Positions 36,662-45,029 of a stretch of DNA of 64,000 bases are shown in pieces. A program made the translations under genes and the position numbers. Source of the DNA: an uncultured Rhodospirillaceae bacterium (lineage in GTDB: Bacteria > Pseudomonadota > Alphaproteobacteria > Rhodospirillales > Casp-alpha2); assembly GCA_913030825.1 (NCBI GenBank), contig CAJWCU010000005.1:145997-209996 (forward strand), given 5' to 3'. The notes beneath the pieces were generated by a model. The model saw only the letters and a program-made list of their open reading frames with translations, had not been told where the DNA came from and did not search any database. Within the stretch, counting starts at the first letter, position 1. The number at the start of each line of letters is the position of its first letter.

Positions 36662-36680
36662 GTTAATGATAATCATTCGC
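36662..36680. promoter_or_regulatory. Fur box
   Basis: The 19-bp site matches the consensus GATAATGATAATCATTATC at 16 positions, including the whole 13-bp core AATGATAATCATT (36665-36677). It is 31-49 bp upstream of the 189-residue unknown gene, a position consistent with repression by Fur-Fe(II). Confidence 0.8.
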
Positions 36681-36776
36681 AATATTTTTCTCGTTGGAAT
36701 TTTCGCATTTCTTCATCGAAAGGATCACCGCGCGGGGCCGGGCGTACATCGCGCAGGGAGAGGCCACGCGCCGGGT

Positions 36777-37457
36777 CTATGCCCCGCCCTTGCCCTCGGC
36801 GGCGGCGATCAGACCGCGAAACAGGTTCTGGTGACGATGATGGAAGATCAGAAATTCGGGGTGCCATTGCACGCCGATGAGAAAGTCTTCGCCCGGATGC
36901 TCGGTCGCCTGGATCACGCCGCCCCCGTCACGGGCCGCGACGATCAGGCCATCGCCCAGGCGGTCGACCGCCTGATGATGAAGACTGTTGACCTTGGCCT
37001 GCTCGCCGCCCATCAAACGGCGGAGCCGAGTGCCTTCCTTGATCGACACGCTCTTTCGGGCAAGAACCGTGCGCATGCGCGGCAGGTCCTGATACACGGT
37101 ATAGATATCCTGATGCAGGGTGCCGCCCAGGTGAATATTGATCATCTGCGAGCCCCGGCAGATCCCCATCACCGGCAGGTCCGCGTGCAGGGCTTGGTCC
37201 AAGGCTCCCTGTTCCATGGCGTCGCGGGCTTCGTCGATCCTGAGGTCGAGCGACAGTTCGCCGCCGTAGAGCCCCGCCCCGATATCGTCCCCGCCACCGA
37301 TGATCAACCCGTCCAGGCCATCGATATCCGTCTTGCCGTTGACGGACATGCGCACGGCCCTGCCGCCGGCCCGGGTCACCGCCAGCCAGTTGGCGAGCCA
37401 AGACATGGCCGCGCCCCTGTTGGATACGGTCACGCCGATGCGCGGTCTCTTTCTCAT
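36777..37457 (-). CDS. Class I glutamine amidotransferase / gamma-glutamyl hydrolase-like protein (peptidase C26)
   Basis: A 226-residue protein. The nucleophile elbow is GICRGSQ with Cys100; the other triad members are His199 and Glu201 in GVQWHPE. IIGGGDDI near residue 52 and MINIHLGGTLHQD place it in the C26/PuuD-like group, which cleaves gamma-glutamyl bonds. It overlaps the amidoligase gene stop by ATGA, so the two are translated together. Possible roles are removal or exchange of a gamma-glutamyl group on a product made by the amidoligase, or supply of ammonia to it. Confidence 0.88.
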   Translation of the reverse strand: MRKRPRIGVTVSNRGAAMSWLANWLAVTRAGGRAVRMSVNGKTDIDGLDGLIIGGGDDIGAGLYGGELSLDLRIDEARDAMEQGALDQALHADLPVMGICRGSQMINIHLGGTLHQDIYTVYQDLPRMRTVLARKSVSIKEGTRLRRLMGGEQAKVNSLHHQAVDRLGDGLIVAARDGGGVIQATEHPGEDFLIGVQWHPEFLIFHHRHQNLFRGLIAAAEGKGGA

Positions 37458-38563
37458 CGGGCGAGCTTGGCCTTCGCGGCGTCCAGCCACCGCAGGGGGG
37501 CGGGCTTGCGCAGACGTCGGCGGCGGGACCGCGCCAGACGGTCCAGGCGCCGCGGATCGGCGGCCAATTCCTCGATCCGAACCCAGCGGTTCCATTCGAC
37601 CACCGGCGACCAGGCCGGGTTGCTCAGATCGCAATTCGGCAGGCGGTAATGAAAGGTCGGCCGGGCTTTGATCAGGGAATCGTCCAGGCGCGAGACCACC
37701 CGGTCCTCGTCGAGATGGCGGAACAGAGGCAGCATATCCAGTTCACGATCACGCGTCGGATTGTGCTCCAGATAATCGTCGATCAATTGCACCTGATCGG
37801 GCGCGTAGTCCGGATCCAATACCTTCAGGACATAGTCCTTCGGAAACGGATCGGAATGAGGCAGCAAGCGACGCGTCATGTCGATATCGATCTCTTCACG
37901 CAGTCGGTCCGCCAAAACGAAATAGGCCCTGAGAAACCGCGCGATTTCCTGCGGGTTCAGCGTCGGCAGCTCCGGATTGAGATGCAGGCCGAAGCCATAA
38001 AGCGGATTGTCCGCCGTGCCCTTGGCCCCAGCCTCCCGCAGATCGTCCGTCAACGCCGCCGTCTGCCCCAATTCATCCCAGGGAATGGGCGGCGTGACGA
38101 TCTCCACCGGGACGATGCCGATGACCGCCCGGCCCAGCGTATCGCGCGCGGCTCCCTGCAGGTCCCGGACCACGTCCTCCGGCAGAATCTTGGAAAGATC
38201 GATGGTCTTTTCATCGCCGCCGTCGGCGTCCTCACCGTGCACGATGCGCGCATCCAGTTCCACGACGAAAGCGCCGAACTCTGTATTTTCAATCCGCAGT
38301 CGATGAGGATCGTCCACGGCGATCTCGCCGCCGAACCGCTTTTGGACAAGCGCGGCGGCGGCCGGCACGTCCAATCCCGCGAATTCGATTTCGACGCCGA
38401 CACGGCGGGTTTCGCGCTCTTCCGTCTGGGGATGTGGCGGTCGATGGGGGGCAAGCCCCGGAACCTGGCCTTCGGCAGGCACGACGCCGCCGTCATTCGG
38501 ACGGTTGCCGGGCGTCGTCTGCGAAGCAGCATTGGGCGATATGTCGCGGGGAATATCAGTCAT
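37454..38563 (-). CDS. Amidoligase family protein (COOH-NH2 ligase)
   Basis: A 369-residue protein of the amidoligase group (glutamine-synthetase-like fold). RVGVEIEFAGLDVPAAA near residue 54 is the first metal/ATP strand, and GFGLHLNPELPTLNP near residue 192 is the second conserved block. The disordered Pro-rich N-terminus (1-50) and basic C-terminus (RSRRRRLRKP) are unusual tails. Enzymes of this group are predicted to form amide bonds between a carboxylate and an amine, but very few are characterised. It is coupled by ATGA to the C26 amidotransferase. No upstream alternative start with a better ribosome site was found. Confidence 0.8.
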   Translation of the reverse strand: MTDIPRDISPNAASQTTPGNRPNDGGVVPAEGQVPGLAPHRPPHPQTEERETRRVGVEIEFAGLDVPAAAALVQKRFGGEIAVDDPHRLRIENTEFGAFVVELDARIVHGEDADGGDEKTIDLSKILPEDVVRDLQGAARDTLGRAVIGIVPVEIVTPPIPWDELGQTAALTDDLREAGAKGTADNPLYGFGLHLNPELPTLNPQEIARFLRAYFVLADRLREEIDIDMTRRLLPHSDPFPKDYVLKVLDPDYAPDQVQLIDDYLEHNPTRDRELDMLPLFRHLDEDRVVSRLDDSLIKARPTFHYRLPNCDLSNPAWSPVVEWNRWVRIEELAADPRRLDRLARSRRRRLRKPAPLRWLDAAKAKLAR

Positions 38564-38859
38564 GAGACAGCGGAACGGCGGGTGTTTCGCCGCGACCAGG
38601 GGAGCCGTCCCGGGCGCAACATGGCGTTCTTACAGAGAAATATGGGGCCGACGACGCCGATATTCAAGGTGCGGCGCAGTTCAGACCACCACCACCCAGG
38701 CCACAAACAGCGTAATCTCGGGGAAAGTGGTGGGCGCACAAGGACTCGAACCTTGGACCCGCTGATTAAGAGATTTCGGTGAAACGGCGGAAATCCACCG
38801 TTCTTTCCAACTCCCCAAACCGACTTGCATTCCATCAATCCCAACCGATGGAGAACAAG
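38564..38859. other. Intergenic region with left tRNA-Lys fragment
   Basis: About 296 bp without a gene. It contains the amidoligase promoter side (38564-38727), then the truncated tRNA-Lys 3' half at 38728-38772, then a lower-GC leader of the ribbon-helix-helix gene. It marks the left edge of a possible genomic island. Confidence 0.6.
38728..38772 (-). pseudogene. Truncated tRNA-Lys 3' half (possible att site)
   Basis: On the minus strand this is the anticodon loop, T-arm, acceptor 3' strand and CCA of tRNA-Lys, with an intact T-stem (CAAGG/CCTTG). All 45 bases match the tRNA-Lys gene copy at 63948-63992. The 5' half of the tRNA is absent: past 38772 the sequence becomes unrelated. Such a displaced 3' end is the classic footprint of integration by a tyrosine recombinase into a tRNA gene. 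Confidence 0.85.
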
Positions 38860-39198
38860 ATGAAAGCACAGAACGAAGACATTCAGCAGCACCTTAAGGA
38901 GCGGACCATCTGCATCCGCATCTCCGCCGCACAGGAAAGCGTTATCCGGGCGGCCATGGACCGCGAAGGCGTAGCGTTCCTTAGCCGCTTCGTCCGCGCG
39001 GCCATCCTCGACCTGGCGGAGCGGATTTTAACGCCAGTCGATTTAGATGCTTATAGTAAAGCCAAGGATTTGGAGGACGGGAAAGCCCGTCTCCGTCGAG
39101 CACTCCAGGAACTGGAATTGGAACGAGCGCGCGGAACGTCCTCGGTTGGATGGGCGCGCATATCCAATGTTATGGAGTTGGCACGTCAGCTTCTTTGA
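38860..39198 (+). CDS. Ribbon-helix-helix-like DNA-binding protein
   Basis: A 112-residue protein. The segment KERTICIRISAAQESVIRAA and then GVAFLSRFVRAAILDLAERI (about residues 9-55) reads as a beta strand plus two helices, as in Arc/MobC-like ribbon-helix-helix regulators. The C-terminal part is a charged helix (KDLEDGKARLRRALQELELE). I chose the ATG at 38860 with GGAGAA 5 nt upstream over 38848. It lies just inside the left tRNA-Lys fragment in visibly lower-GC DNA, which suggests it belonged to a mobile element. Confidence 0.6.
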   Translation: MKAQNEDIQQHLKERTICIRISAAQESVIRAAMDREGVAFLSRFVRAAILDLAERILTPVDLDAYSKAKDLEDGKARLRRALQELELERARGTSSVGWARISNVMELARQLL

Positions 39199-39252
39199 GG
39201 TCAAACTCTGCATGACCTAACACCGAGATCGTGACAGTTTTTGATCCACAAA

Positions 39253-39332
39253 AAGTCCGCCTTCCGCTTCACCGCTCCTTATCGAAACAATGCCTTGGCT
39301 CCTTTGACTCTTGTTTGATAAGGGGCGGACTT
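39253..39332. repeat. Two-tier inverted repeat, possible structured RNA
   Basis: AAGTCCGCC (39253-39261) pairs with GGCGGACTT (39324-39332), and inside it CCTTATC (39277-39283) pairs with GATAAGG (39317-39323). The right arms are contiguous while the left arms are separated by 15 nt. It lies between the ribbon-helix-helix gene and the end of the molybdate-type ABC ATPase gene. Nothing else is seen in this 264-bp gap. Confidence 0.4.
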
Positions 39333-39462
39333 CGGATGGCGCACCCTTACGAGGATGTCCGAACAGGCGGAATGTTTCGAGCGAGTGACTCATAGATCAG
39401 TTCTTACCCAATATACTCTCAGGCCATCCGACACGGGGGCGTCGTGGAACACGAATTGTGGG

Positions 39463-40272
39463 TTAAGGTGCAACTGCCCCACCCACTGGATTGGGGACAC
39501 AGACACGGTAGGTGGTGCTGCCGCGTCCCGCGGCGACCTCCGCAATGACGATCTCCATACCGTAGACACGGCTGAGCGTCTCCGACGACAGGATCTCGCC
39601 GGTCGTCCCGGCGGCGAACAAGCCGCCCGTTTCCATCAGCACGGCATCATCGGCGAAGCGAAGTGCATGGTCTGGATGGTGCGACGAGATCACGATGGTC
39701 CGCCCCGCATGGGACAGGCGGCTGATACAGTCGAGGACATGAAACTGATTGGCGAAATCCAGGCTTGCCGTCGGCTCGTCCATGAAGATCACCGGGGCTT
39801 CCTGAGCCAAGGCACGGGCGATCAGGACGAGCTGGCGCTGACCACCGCTGATGGCCGTGAAGGACCGCCCCGCCAGATCGGCGATGCGCAGTTCCGCAAG
39901 GGCCTCGCCGGCGACCCGACGGTCTCCGGCGCCCGGTGCCGCGAACATGCCGAGATGCGGAGCCCGGCCCATCAGCACCACATCCATCACCGAAAACGGA
40001 AAGTAGCCTTCGACCACTTGGGGAACGTAGGCGACGCGTTTGGCGACCTCGCCCCGGGGCAGACCGGCAAGGTCGTCGCCGTCGATCAGCACCTGCCCGC
40101 CCTGGGGTTTCAGCAATCCCAGGAGGGTTCGAAACAGTGTCGTCTTGCCGCAGCCGTTGGGGCCCAACAGCGCCGTCACCCGCCCGCCCCGAACCGTCAG
40201 GTTCATGTCGCGCCCCACCGGATACCCCGGATACCCGGTCGCCAGGGCGCGGGTTTCGATCGTCAACGCCAT
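39463..40272 (-). CDS. FecCDE-type ABC transporter ATPase, probable molybdate/tungstate (MolC-like)
   Basis: A 269-residue ATPase of the siderophore/cobalamin/molybdate importer class. Walker A is GPNGCGKTT, the signature ISGGQRQLVLIARAL and Walker B VIFMDEPTASLD. It overlaps the permease gene by 10 bp. The neighbours are a molbindin gene, a MOT1-type transporter and two molybdenum-dependent formate dehydrogenases, so molybdate or tungstate (as in Haemophilus MolBCA) is more likely than iron or B12. That is context-based; the ATPase alone cannot show it. Confidence 0.85.
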   Translation of the reverse strand: MALTIETRALATGYPGYPVGRDMNLTVRGGRVTALLGPNGCGKTTLFRTLLGLLKPQGGQVLIDGDDLAGLPRGEVAKRVAYVPQVVEGYFPFSVMDVVLMGRAPHLGMFAAPGAGDRRVAGEALAELRIADLAGRSFTAISGGQRQLVLIARALAQEAPVIFMDEPTASLDFANQFHVLDCISRLSHAGRTIVISSHHPDHALRFADDAVLMETGGLFAAGTTGEILSSETLSRVYGMEIVIAEVAAGRGSTTYRVCVPNPVGGAVAP

Positions 40273-41303
40273 GACAGCCTCGCCCGGGCGAGGACCCACA
40301 GGAACAGCGGCGCGCCGACGAAGGCATTGAGAACGCCCAAGGGAATTTCCACGGTCGTCGCGGCGCGGGCCAGCGTATCGACCCCCAGAAGGTAGATCGC
40401 CCCCAACAGAATCGTCGCCGGCAACAGGCGTGAGAACTCGGGCCCGACGAGAAAACGGGCCATATGCGGGATGATCAGCCCGACCCAGCCGATGGTCCCG
40501 GCGATGGCGACAACGGCCGACGTCGCAAGCGTGGCGCAGACCACCAGGACCAGGCGCAGGCGTTCCGTATCGACGCCCAGGGCCCGCGCTTCATCGTCGC
40601 CGAGGGACATCAGATTGACCCGCCAGCGCAGGAACAACAGCGGCACAAGCCCCAGGGCCACGGCAGGCCAGGCCGTGGCAAGGTCGGCGAAGGTGACCCC
40701 GGCGAGCGAGCCCATCAGCCAAAACGTGATCGCCGGCAACTGATCGTAGGGGTCGGCGAGATAGGTCAGCACGGCGATCCCCGCCCCCATAACTGCGCCG
40801 ATCACCACCCCGGCGAGAACCAGGACCAGGATCGGATCGTGCGCCCCCCGCACGGCGCGGGCCACGGAATAGACCAATGTCACGGCCCCCAGCCCGAACA
40901 CGAAGGCCATGGCCTGGATCGCGGCGACGGGCAGCGACAGGAAGATCGCCAGGACCGCGCCCAGACCGGCGCCCGACGTCACGCCCAGGATATCGGGGGC
41001 GACAAGGGGATTGCGGAACACGGACTGATAGGTCGCCCCGGCGGCCGACAACGCCACGCCGACCAGCAGGGCCGCCGTCAGGCGCGGCACCCGGATGTCC
41101 AGAACCACGGCGCGGGCGCTGTCGCCCAAGTCTCGCGGCAGGCCGGTCATGCCTTCCCAAAGAATGCGGGCGACGTCGATCATGGAGACGGGATACCGGC
41201 CGACCGTGGCGGCGGCGAAGAACAACATCGCCACGGCGCCGAGCCCGAGGCCGTAGCCGAGCGCCCTGCGAGTCCAGACCGCCGCTGTTTCCCCGCCCGT
41301 CAT
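40263..41303 (-). CDS. FecCD-family ABC transporter permease, probable molybdate/tungstate (MolB-like)
   Basis: A 346-residue permease with about ten transmembrane segments. LDIRVPRLTAALLVGVALSAAG and FRNPLVAPDILGVTSGAGLG are the FecCD signatures, and WVGLIIPHMARFLVGPEF is the loop contacting the ATPase. The start overlaps the binding-protein stop by ATGA (41300-41303); the longer open frame upstream is inside that gene. Confidence 0.9.
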   Translation of the reverse strand: MTGGETAAVWTRRALGYGLGLGAVAMLFFAAATVGRYPVSMIDVARILWEGMTGLPRDLGDSARAVVLDIRVPRLTAALLVGVALSAAGATYQSVFRNPLVAPDILGVTSGAGLGAVLAIFLSLPVAAIQAMAFVFGLGAVTLVYSVARAVRGAHDPILVLVLAGVVIGAVMGAGIAVLTYLADPYDQLPAITFWLMGSLAGVTFADLATAWPAVALGLVPLLFLRWRVNLMSLGDDEARALGVDTERLRLVLVVCATLATSAVVAIAGTIGWVGLIIPHMARFLVGPEFSRLLPATILLGAIYLLGVDTLARAATTVEIPLGVLNAFVGAPLFLWVLARARLSWR

Positions 41304-42367
41304 GGTTTGTAGGGATTTCCGGGATTGCTGCCCGGCCCCATGATCCGGGCCAGAAGATCGCCGTCCATGTCCAGGTGGTAAAAGAAGGAATAGAAATCGC
41401 AGGCCCGATCCTCGAGCGCGCCCAGGAAACGGTCGGGGTAGAGCACCGCGAGCAGCCAATAGAGCCCGATCAGCCGGTTGGCCGAGGGCGGCCGATCGAA
41501 CCACCCCCAGGGAATGGTCGGCGACAGATAGACCCGCCCGGCCTTGACCGCGCGCAAGGTCTTCCAAACGTCATGCGTCCAGACCAGTTCGAAGAAATTC
41601 GGGTCGGTCGTCAAAATCACGTCCGGGTCCCACCCGAGCACCTGTTCGAGCGACACCTTGGTCAACCCGCCTTCGCCTGCCGCTTCGGCAACGTTGACCG
41701 CCCCCGCATGGCCGAGCAATTCGACATTGATTGATCCCTTGAGACCCGTTTGCAGGCCGTCCGCCCCCCGCCCGTAATAGACCCGCGGCGGCGAGGCCCC
41801 CGCAAGGGATGCCCGCGCCGCGGCCAGTTCGACGATGATTTTCTCCGCCCTGGCGGCGCAGGCCCGGCCCCGGTCCGGCCTGCCGATCAGGTCGCCGACG
41901 GTCAGGAAGGATTTCGGAATGTTGTCGAAGCGGCCGTCGATCAAGGCATAGGGGATGCCGGTCTGTGCCTGCACCCGGTCGGCAAGGGAGACATAGGTGG
42001 GTTTGACCGAACCGTAGTCGAGGATCAGATCCGGCTTCATCAGCATTACGGTTTCCAGGTTGGCGCTGCCGCCGCGCCCGGTCAGCCGCCCCGTCGTCGG
42101 CAGGTCATGGTACTTCGCCGGAATACCCGCGCGTTCCTGGGCACGCAGGGGGCGCGTCCATCCCGTCATCAGGTCGGGCGCCATCATATAAAGAAAGATC
42201 GAGGCCGGCGGCCCGGCGGGGAAGACCTTGGAAACGCTGTCCGGCATGTTGACCATACGCCCTGCGGAATCGGTCATGCGGCGGCCGGCGGCACAGACCG
42301 GCGCAGGGGCGGCCAGCGCGCCCAAACATCCCATCAGTGCAAGCATCCGGCGGCGGTCGAATTGCAT
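41300..42367 (-). CDS. Periplasmic binding protein of FecB/MolA type, probable molybdate/tungstate
   Basis: A 355-residue protein with an N-terminal export signal (RRRMLALMGCLGALAAP, cleavage near VCAAG). The mature part is a class III periplasmic binding fold: a long central helix, MKPDLILDYGSVKPT in lobe one and WDPDVILTTDPNFF in lobe two. Tyr/Trp-rich loops (WGWFDRPPSANRL) could line the ligand site. It is the first gene of the three-gene ABC operon and is divergent from the molbindin gene. The ligand is inferred from context. Confidence 0.85.
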   Translation of the reverse strand: MQFDRRRMLALMGCLGALAAPAPVCAAGRRMTDSAGRMVNMPDSVSKVFPAGPPASIFLYMMAPDLMTGWTRPLRAQERAGIPAKYHDLPTTGRLTGRGGSANLETVMLMKPDLILDYGSVKPTYVSLADRVQAQTGIPYALIDGRFDNIPKSFLTVGDLIGRPDRGRACAARAEKIIVELAAARASLAGASPPRVYYGRGADGLQTGLKGSINVELLGHAGAVNVAEAAGEGGLTKVSLEQVLGWDPDVILTTDPNFFELVWTHDVWKTLRAVKAGRVYLSPTIPWGWFDRPPSANRLIGLYWLLAVLYPDRFLGALEDRACDFYSFFYHLDMDGDLLARIMGPGSNPGNPYKP

Positions 42368-42494
42368 CTTAACTGATCCTCCCAGGACCGATCCGGTCCG
42401 ATTTCAGTCTATGAGATGGATCATGGACCCGGAAGGACGATCTGCTTAGATTTGCAACGTTATGCACGCTTTCGGCAATGAGGAGACGGCCATT

Positions 42495-42701
42495 ATGAAA
42501 ATCAGCGCACGCAATCAGATCAAAGGTACCGTCACGAACGTCAAGGACGGGGCCGTGAACGCCCAGGTCACCGTCGATATCGGCGGCGGCAATACCGTTG
42601 TTTCGTCGATCACCCTGGAATCGGTAAAAAACCTCGGTATCGCCGTCGGCAAGGAAGTGACGGTCATCGTCAAGGCGTCCGACGTGATGCTGGGCGCCTG
42701 A
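42495..42701 (+). CDS. mop: Molbindin, TOBE/Mop-domain molybdate-binding protein
   Basis: A 68-residue single Mop/TOBE domain. The start MKISARNQIKGTVTNVKDGA and later SVKNLGIAVGKEVTVIVKAS are typical of molbindins, which assemble as hexamers and store molybdate or tungstate in the cytoplasm. AGGAGA lies 8 nt upstream of the ATG. It is divergent from the MolA-like binding protein, with a 127-bp shared promoter region. Confidence 0.93.
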   Translation: MKISARNQIKGTVTNVKDGAVNAQVTVDIGGGNTVVSSITLESVKNLGIAVGKEVTVIVKASDVMLGA

Positions 42702-42720
42702 TTCGGGCCGGCAGCGCCTT

Positions 42721-43869
42721 TCACGCGCCCGGGGTTTCGCCGCGTCGGCGCAGATAGGCGCCGCGGACCGCTTCCGCCGCCAATCCGGCAATCAGGCCGA
42801 CCGCCATGTTGCCGACGACGCAAATCACGCCGGTCAACAGGATGACGACGCGGCAGCTCGGCTTGACCTGCAGGAACTTGCGATTGAACGCCAGATCCGC
42901 CCCGGCCACGGCCAGGATCGCGCCGACGGCGCCGAGCGGCACCAGCATCAGAATATCCCGCGCCTGCGGGCCGAAACCGAGACCAAGGATCAGACAGAAC
43001 GCCCCGAACAACGCCGGGGCACCCCAGCCGCGCGCCCCGAACCGGTGCTGCGCGATCAGCCCGCCGGACCCGTGGCACATGGGCAGGGCCCCCAAGGGGG
43101 AAAGCAGCAGGTTCAACGCCCCGGTCGACAGCGCCAGGCGCTTGGGGCTGATGCGGTCCTTGTCTTCAGGAAAGAACTCGGCGGCGATCGCGGAGGTCGC
43201 CAGCACGGCGTTGGACAGCGTCAGCGCCAGTTGCGGCAGGGCCGTCGTCGTCAACGCGGCCTGAAAATCGGCCATCGTCGGAAACGCCATGTCCGGCAGG
43301 TATAGGCCCCCGCCCGCCGACAGCGCCGGTGCGTTCCCCGTCATCAGTAAGGCCGACGCCGCCGTGACCACGACCGCGAGCGATCCCAGGTGACGATAGG
43401 ACGTCAGGAAAAGAAGCAGCAGCAAGGCGAGCGCGGCACCGCCGAACAGGGGTTCCTGTTGCACATGCGATAGCCCGAGGAGAGCCAGCTGCGCCCCGAC
43501 ACCGAGTTGTACACCCATGATCACCGAAGGCGGCACCAGCCGCGCGATCCGCGTGATCGCCCCGGTCACGGCCAGCACGAGCAATACCGTCCCGATGATC
43601 AGACCGCTCGCCATCGCTTCGGCCGGGGTCACCGCACCGACGATGATCAACGCCGCCACCGCCTTCATCGGCTGCACCGGGATTGGACGCCGGTAGATCG
43701 CCGCGACCGCCAGGGCGAACAGGCCGAAGCCGATCAGCACACCCGTGCCCTCGAACCCTCGCACCGCCAGCACGCCGATGACCAACGGCAGGAACGTTCC
43801 AAAGTCGGCGACCGCGCCCGATACCTCGCCGAGCCAGCCGGCGGTGCGTTTATCGTCGGTCTTGTTCAT
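42721..43869 (-). CDS. MOT1-family molybdate transporter
   Basis: A 382-residue membrane protein with about ten hydrophobic segments. The two MOT1 motifs are visible: GAVADFGTFLPLVIGVLAV near the N-terminus with PVQPMKAVAALI, and the second-half repeat ALPMCHGSGGLIAQHRFGAR. MOT1 proteins carry molybdate across membranes in plants, algae and some bacteria. GGGAGA sits just before the ATG at 43869. It gives a second uptake route next to the ABC system. Confidence 0.88.
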   Translation of the reverse strand: MNKTDDKRTAGWLGEVSGAVADFGTFLPLVIGVLAVRGFEGTGVLIGFGLFALAVAAIYRRPIPVQPMKAVAALIIVGAVTPAEAMASGLIIGTVLLVLAVTGAITRIARLVPPSVIMGVQLGVGAQLALLGLSHVQQEPLFGGAALALLLLLFLTSYRHLGSLAVVVTAASALLMTGNAPALSAGGGLYLPDMAFPTMADFQAALTTTALPQLALTLSNAVLATSAIAAEFFPEDKDRISPKRLALSTGALNLLLSPLGALPMCHGSGGLIAQHRFGARGWGAPALFGAFCLILGLGFGPQARDILMLVPLGAVGAILAVAGADLAFNRKFLQVKPSCRVVILLTGVICVVGNMAVGLIAGLAAEAVRGAYLRRRGETPGA

Positions 43870-43973
43870 GCATCTCCCAGCCGATCCGGTCTGCTGCGGA
43901 TACGGCACGGAAATCTTGCCGAAATCAGCACAAAAAAACAATTCAGGCGGGAAAATCTAAAAATATAAGGAAC

Positions 43974-44870
43974 TTACGGCGCGCCGTTGAACAGGATGGT
44001 GCCCATGCCCTCGGCGTCGTAGCCCGGATGATCGCCGAGCTTCTTACGAAATGCCTCGGTCCGGCAGAACGCCATGAAGGTCTGCAGCGGTTCCTCGAAC
44101 CAGGACCAGCGATCGACCAGAAGGTCGAAGCGTTCACGCATCATCGGAACGAACGGCAGCCGGTATTGCCGGGCCAGGGATTCCAGGCCGAACGCGACGT
44201 CGGCGGATCCTTCATAGACGGCGATGACGGCTTCGGTCTCGGTGCGGGCGACCGGGGCCAGGTTGAGGTCCGCCATGGCGATCCCTTCTTCGTCGAACAA
44301 CTGTTCCAACAGGCGCTGGCTGCCGGCTTCGCGTTGCCGGGGGACCAATTTCAGGTCCGTTACGTCGGCCAGGCCCGTAACTTTGTCCTTCAGTTCGGGT
44401 CGAACGATCAATCCGCGTTCGCGCCAAACCCATTGCACGAGCACGGCCGGAGATTGCTGGAACCGGGCCTGAACTGCGCCGGTGTTCCACGATTTGTCGG
44501 CCGCGTTATAGACATGCAGCCCCGTCGCCACCCCTGCCTTCTGTTCGAACCGGTCCAACCCGTCGAGGGATCCGTCGAAAAAGGTCGCGAGGCCGCATTG
44601 CGATTCGCGCAAGGCCCATTCCAGCAGCGGATCGTGACTGCCGAGAAACACCTTCGGCAATTCCTTGGGCAGGGCCGCCTCGAACCCGGTGCCCGACGCA
44701 TTCTCGTTGAGCCAGCGTTCGACGGCGTCGCGGGGGAACAGAAGCTTGCCCATAGCGCGGGTGCAGGGCACCTGTCCGTTGGACGCCAGTTCGTAGACCT
44801 TGCGTTCCTTCACGCGAAGCAGACTGGCCAATTCCTTGGTCGTCAGGAATTCTTCTTTACCCAGAGGCAT
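43974..44870 (-). CDS. Excisionase-type HTH protein fused to a PBP-like ligand domain
   Basis: A 298-residue protein. Residues 5-50 form a MerR/excisionase-type helix-turn-helix (LTTKELASLLRVKERKVYEL, then FPRDAVERWL). Residues 60-298 look like a periplasmic-binding-protein type 2 domain used as a cytoplasmic sensor, with LGSHDPLLEWAL and AVIAVYEGSADVAFGLESLA. This layout is seen in putative molybdate-responsive regulators. The start was placed at MPLGKEEF; the frame upstream has no good ribosome site. It lies downstream of the periplasmic formate dehydrogenase genes and upstream of MOT1, so molybdate sensing is a fair hypothesis. Confidence 0.75.
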   Translation of the reverse strand: MPLGKEEFLTTKELASLLRVKERKVYELASNGQVPCTRAMGKLLFPRDAVERWLNENASGTGFEAALPKELPKVFLGSHDPLLEWALRESQCGLATFFDGSLDGLDRFEQKAGVATGLHVYNAADKSWNTGAVQARFQQSPAVLVQWVWRERGLIVRPELKDKVTGLADVTDLKLVPRQREAGSQRLLEQLFDEEGIAMADLNLAPVARTETEAVIAVYEGSADVAFGLESLARQYRLPFVPMMRERFDLLVDRWSWFEEPLQTFMAFCRTEAFRKKLGDHPGYDAEGMGTILFNGAP

Positions 44871-45029
44871 TTGCGACCCCGTGACGTTTGCTGGGGCCGT
44901 CAACCTATACGCATCGCCATCCCCAGGCAATAAGGCCCCGTCGGCGAGAACTGAACGGGCCGGACGATCCGTCTCTGAACCGCCGACCCGTTTCACCTCC
45001 GACTCCCCCGTCGGAGACTGGGTAATCCG

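Noticed and set aside
38728..38772. A complete tRNA-Lys gene at the left repeat
   Set aside because: Only the 3' half is present; the sequence past the anticodon loop does not form an anticodon or D-arm.
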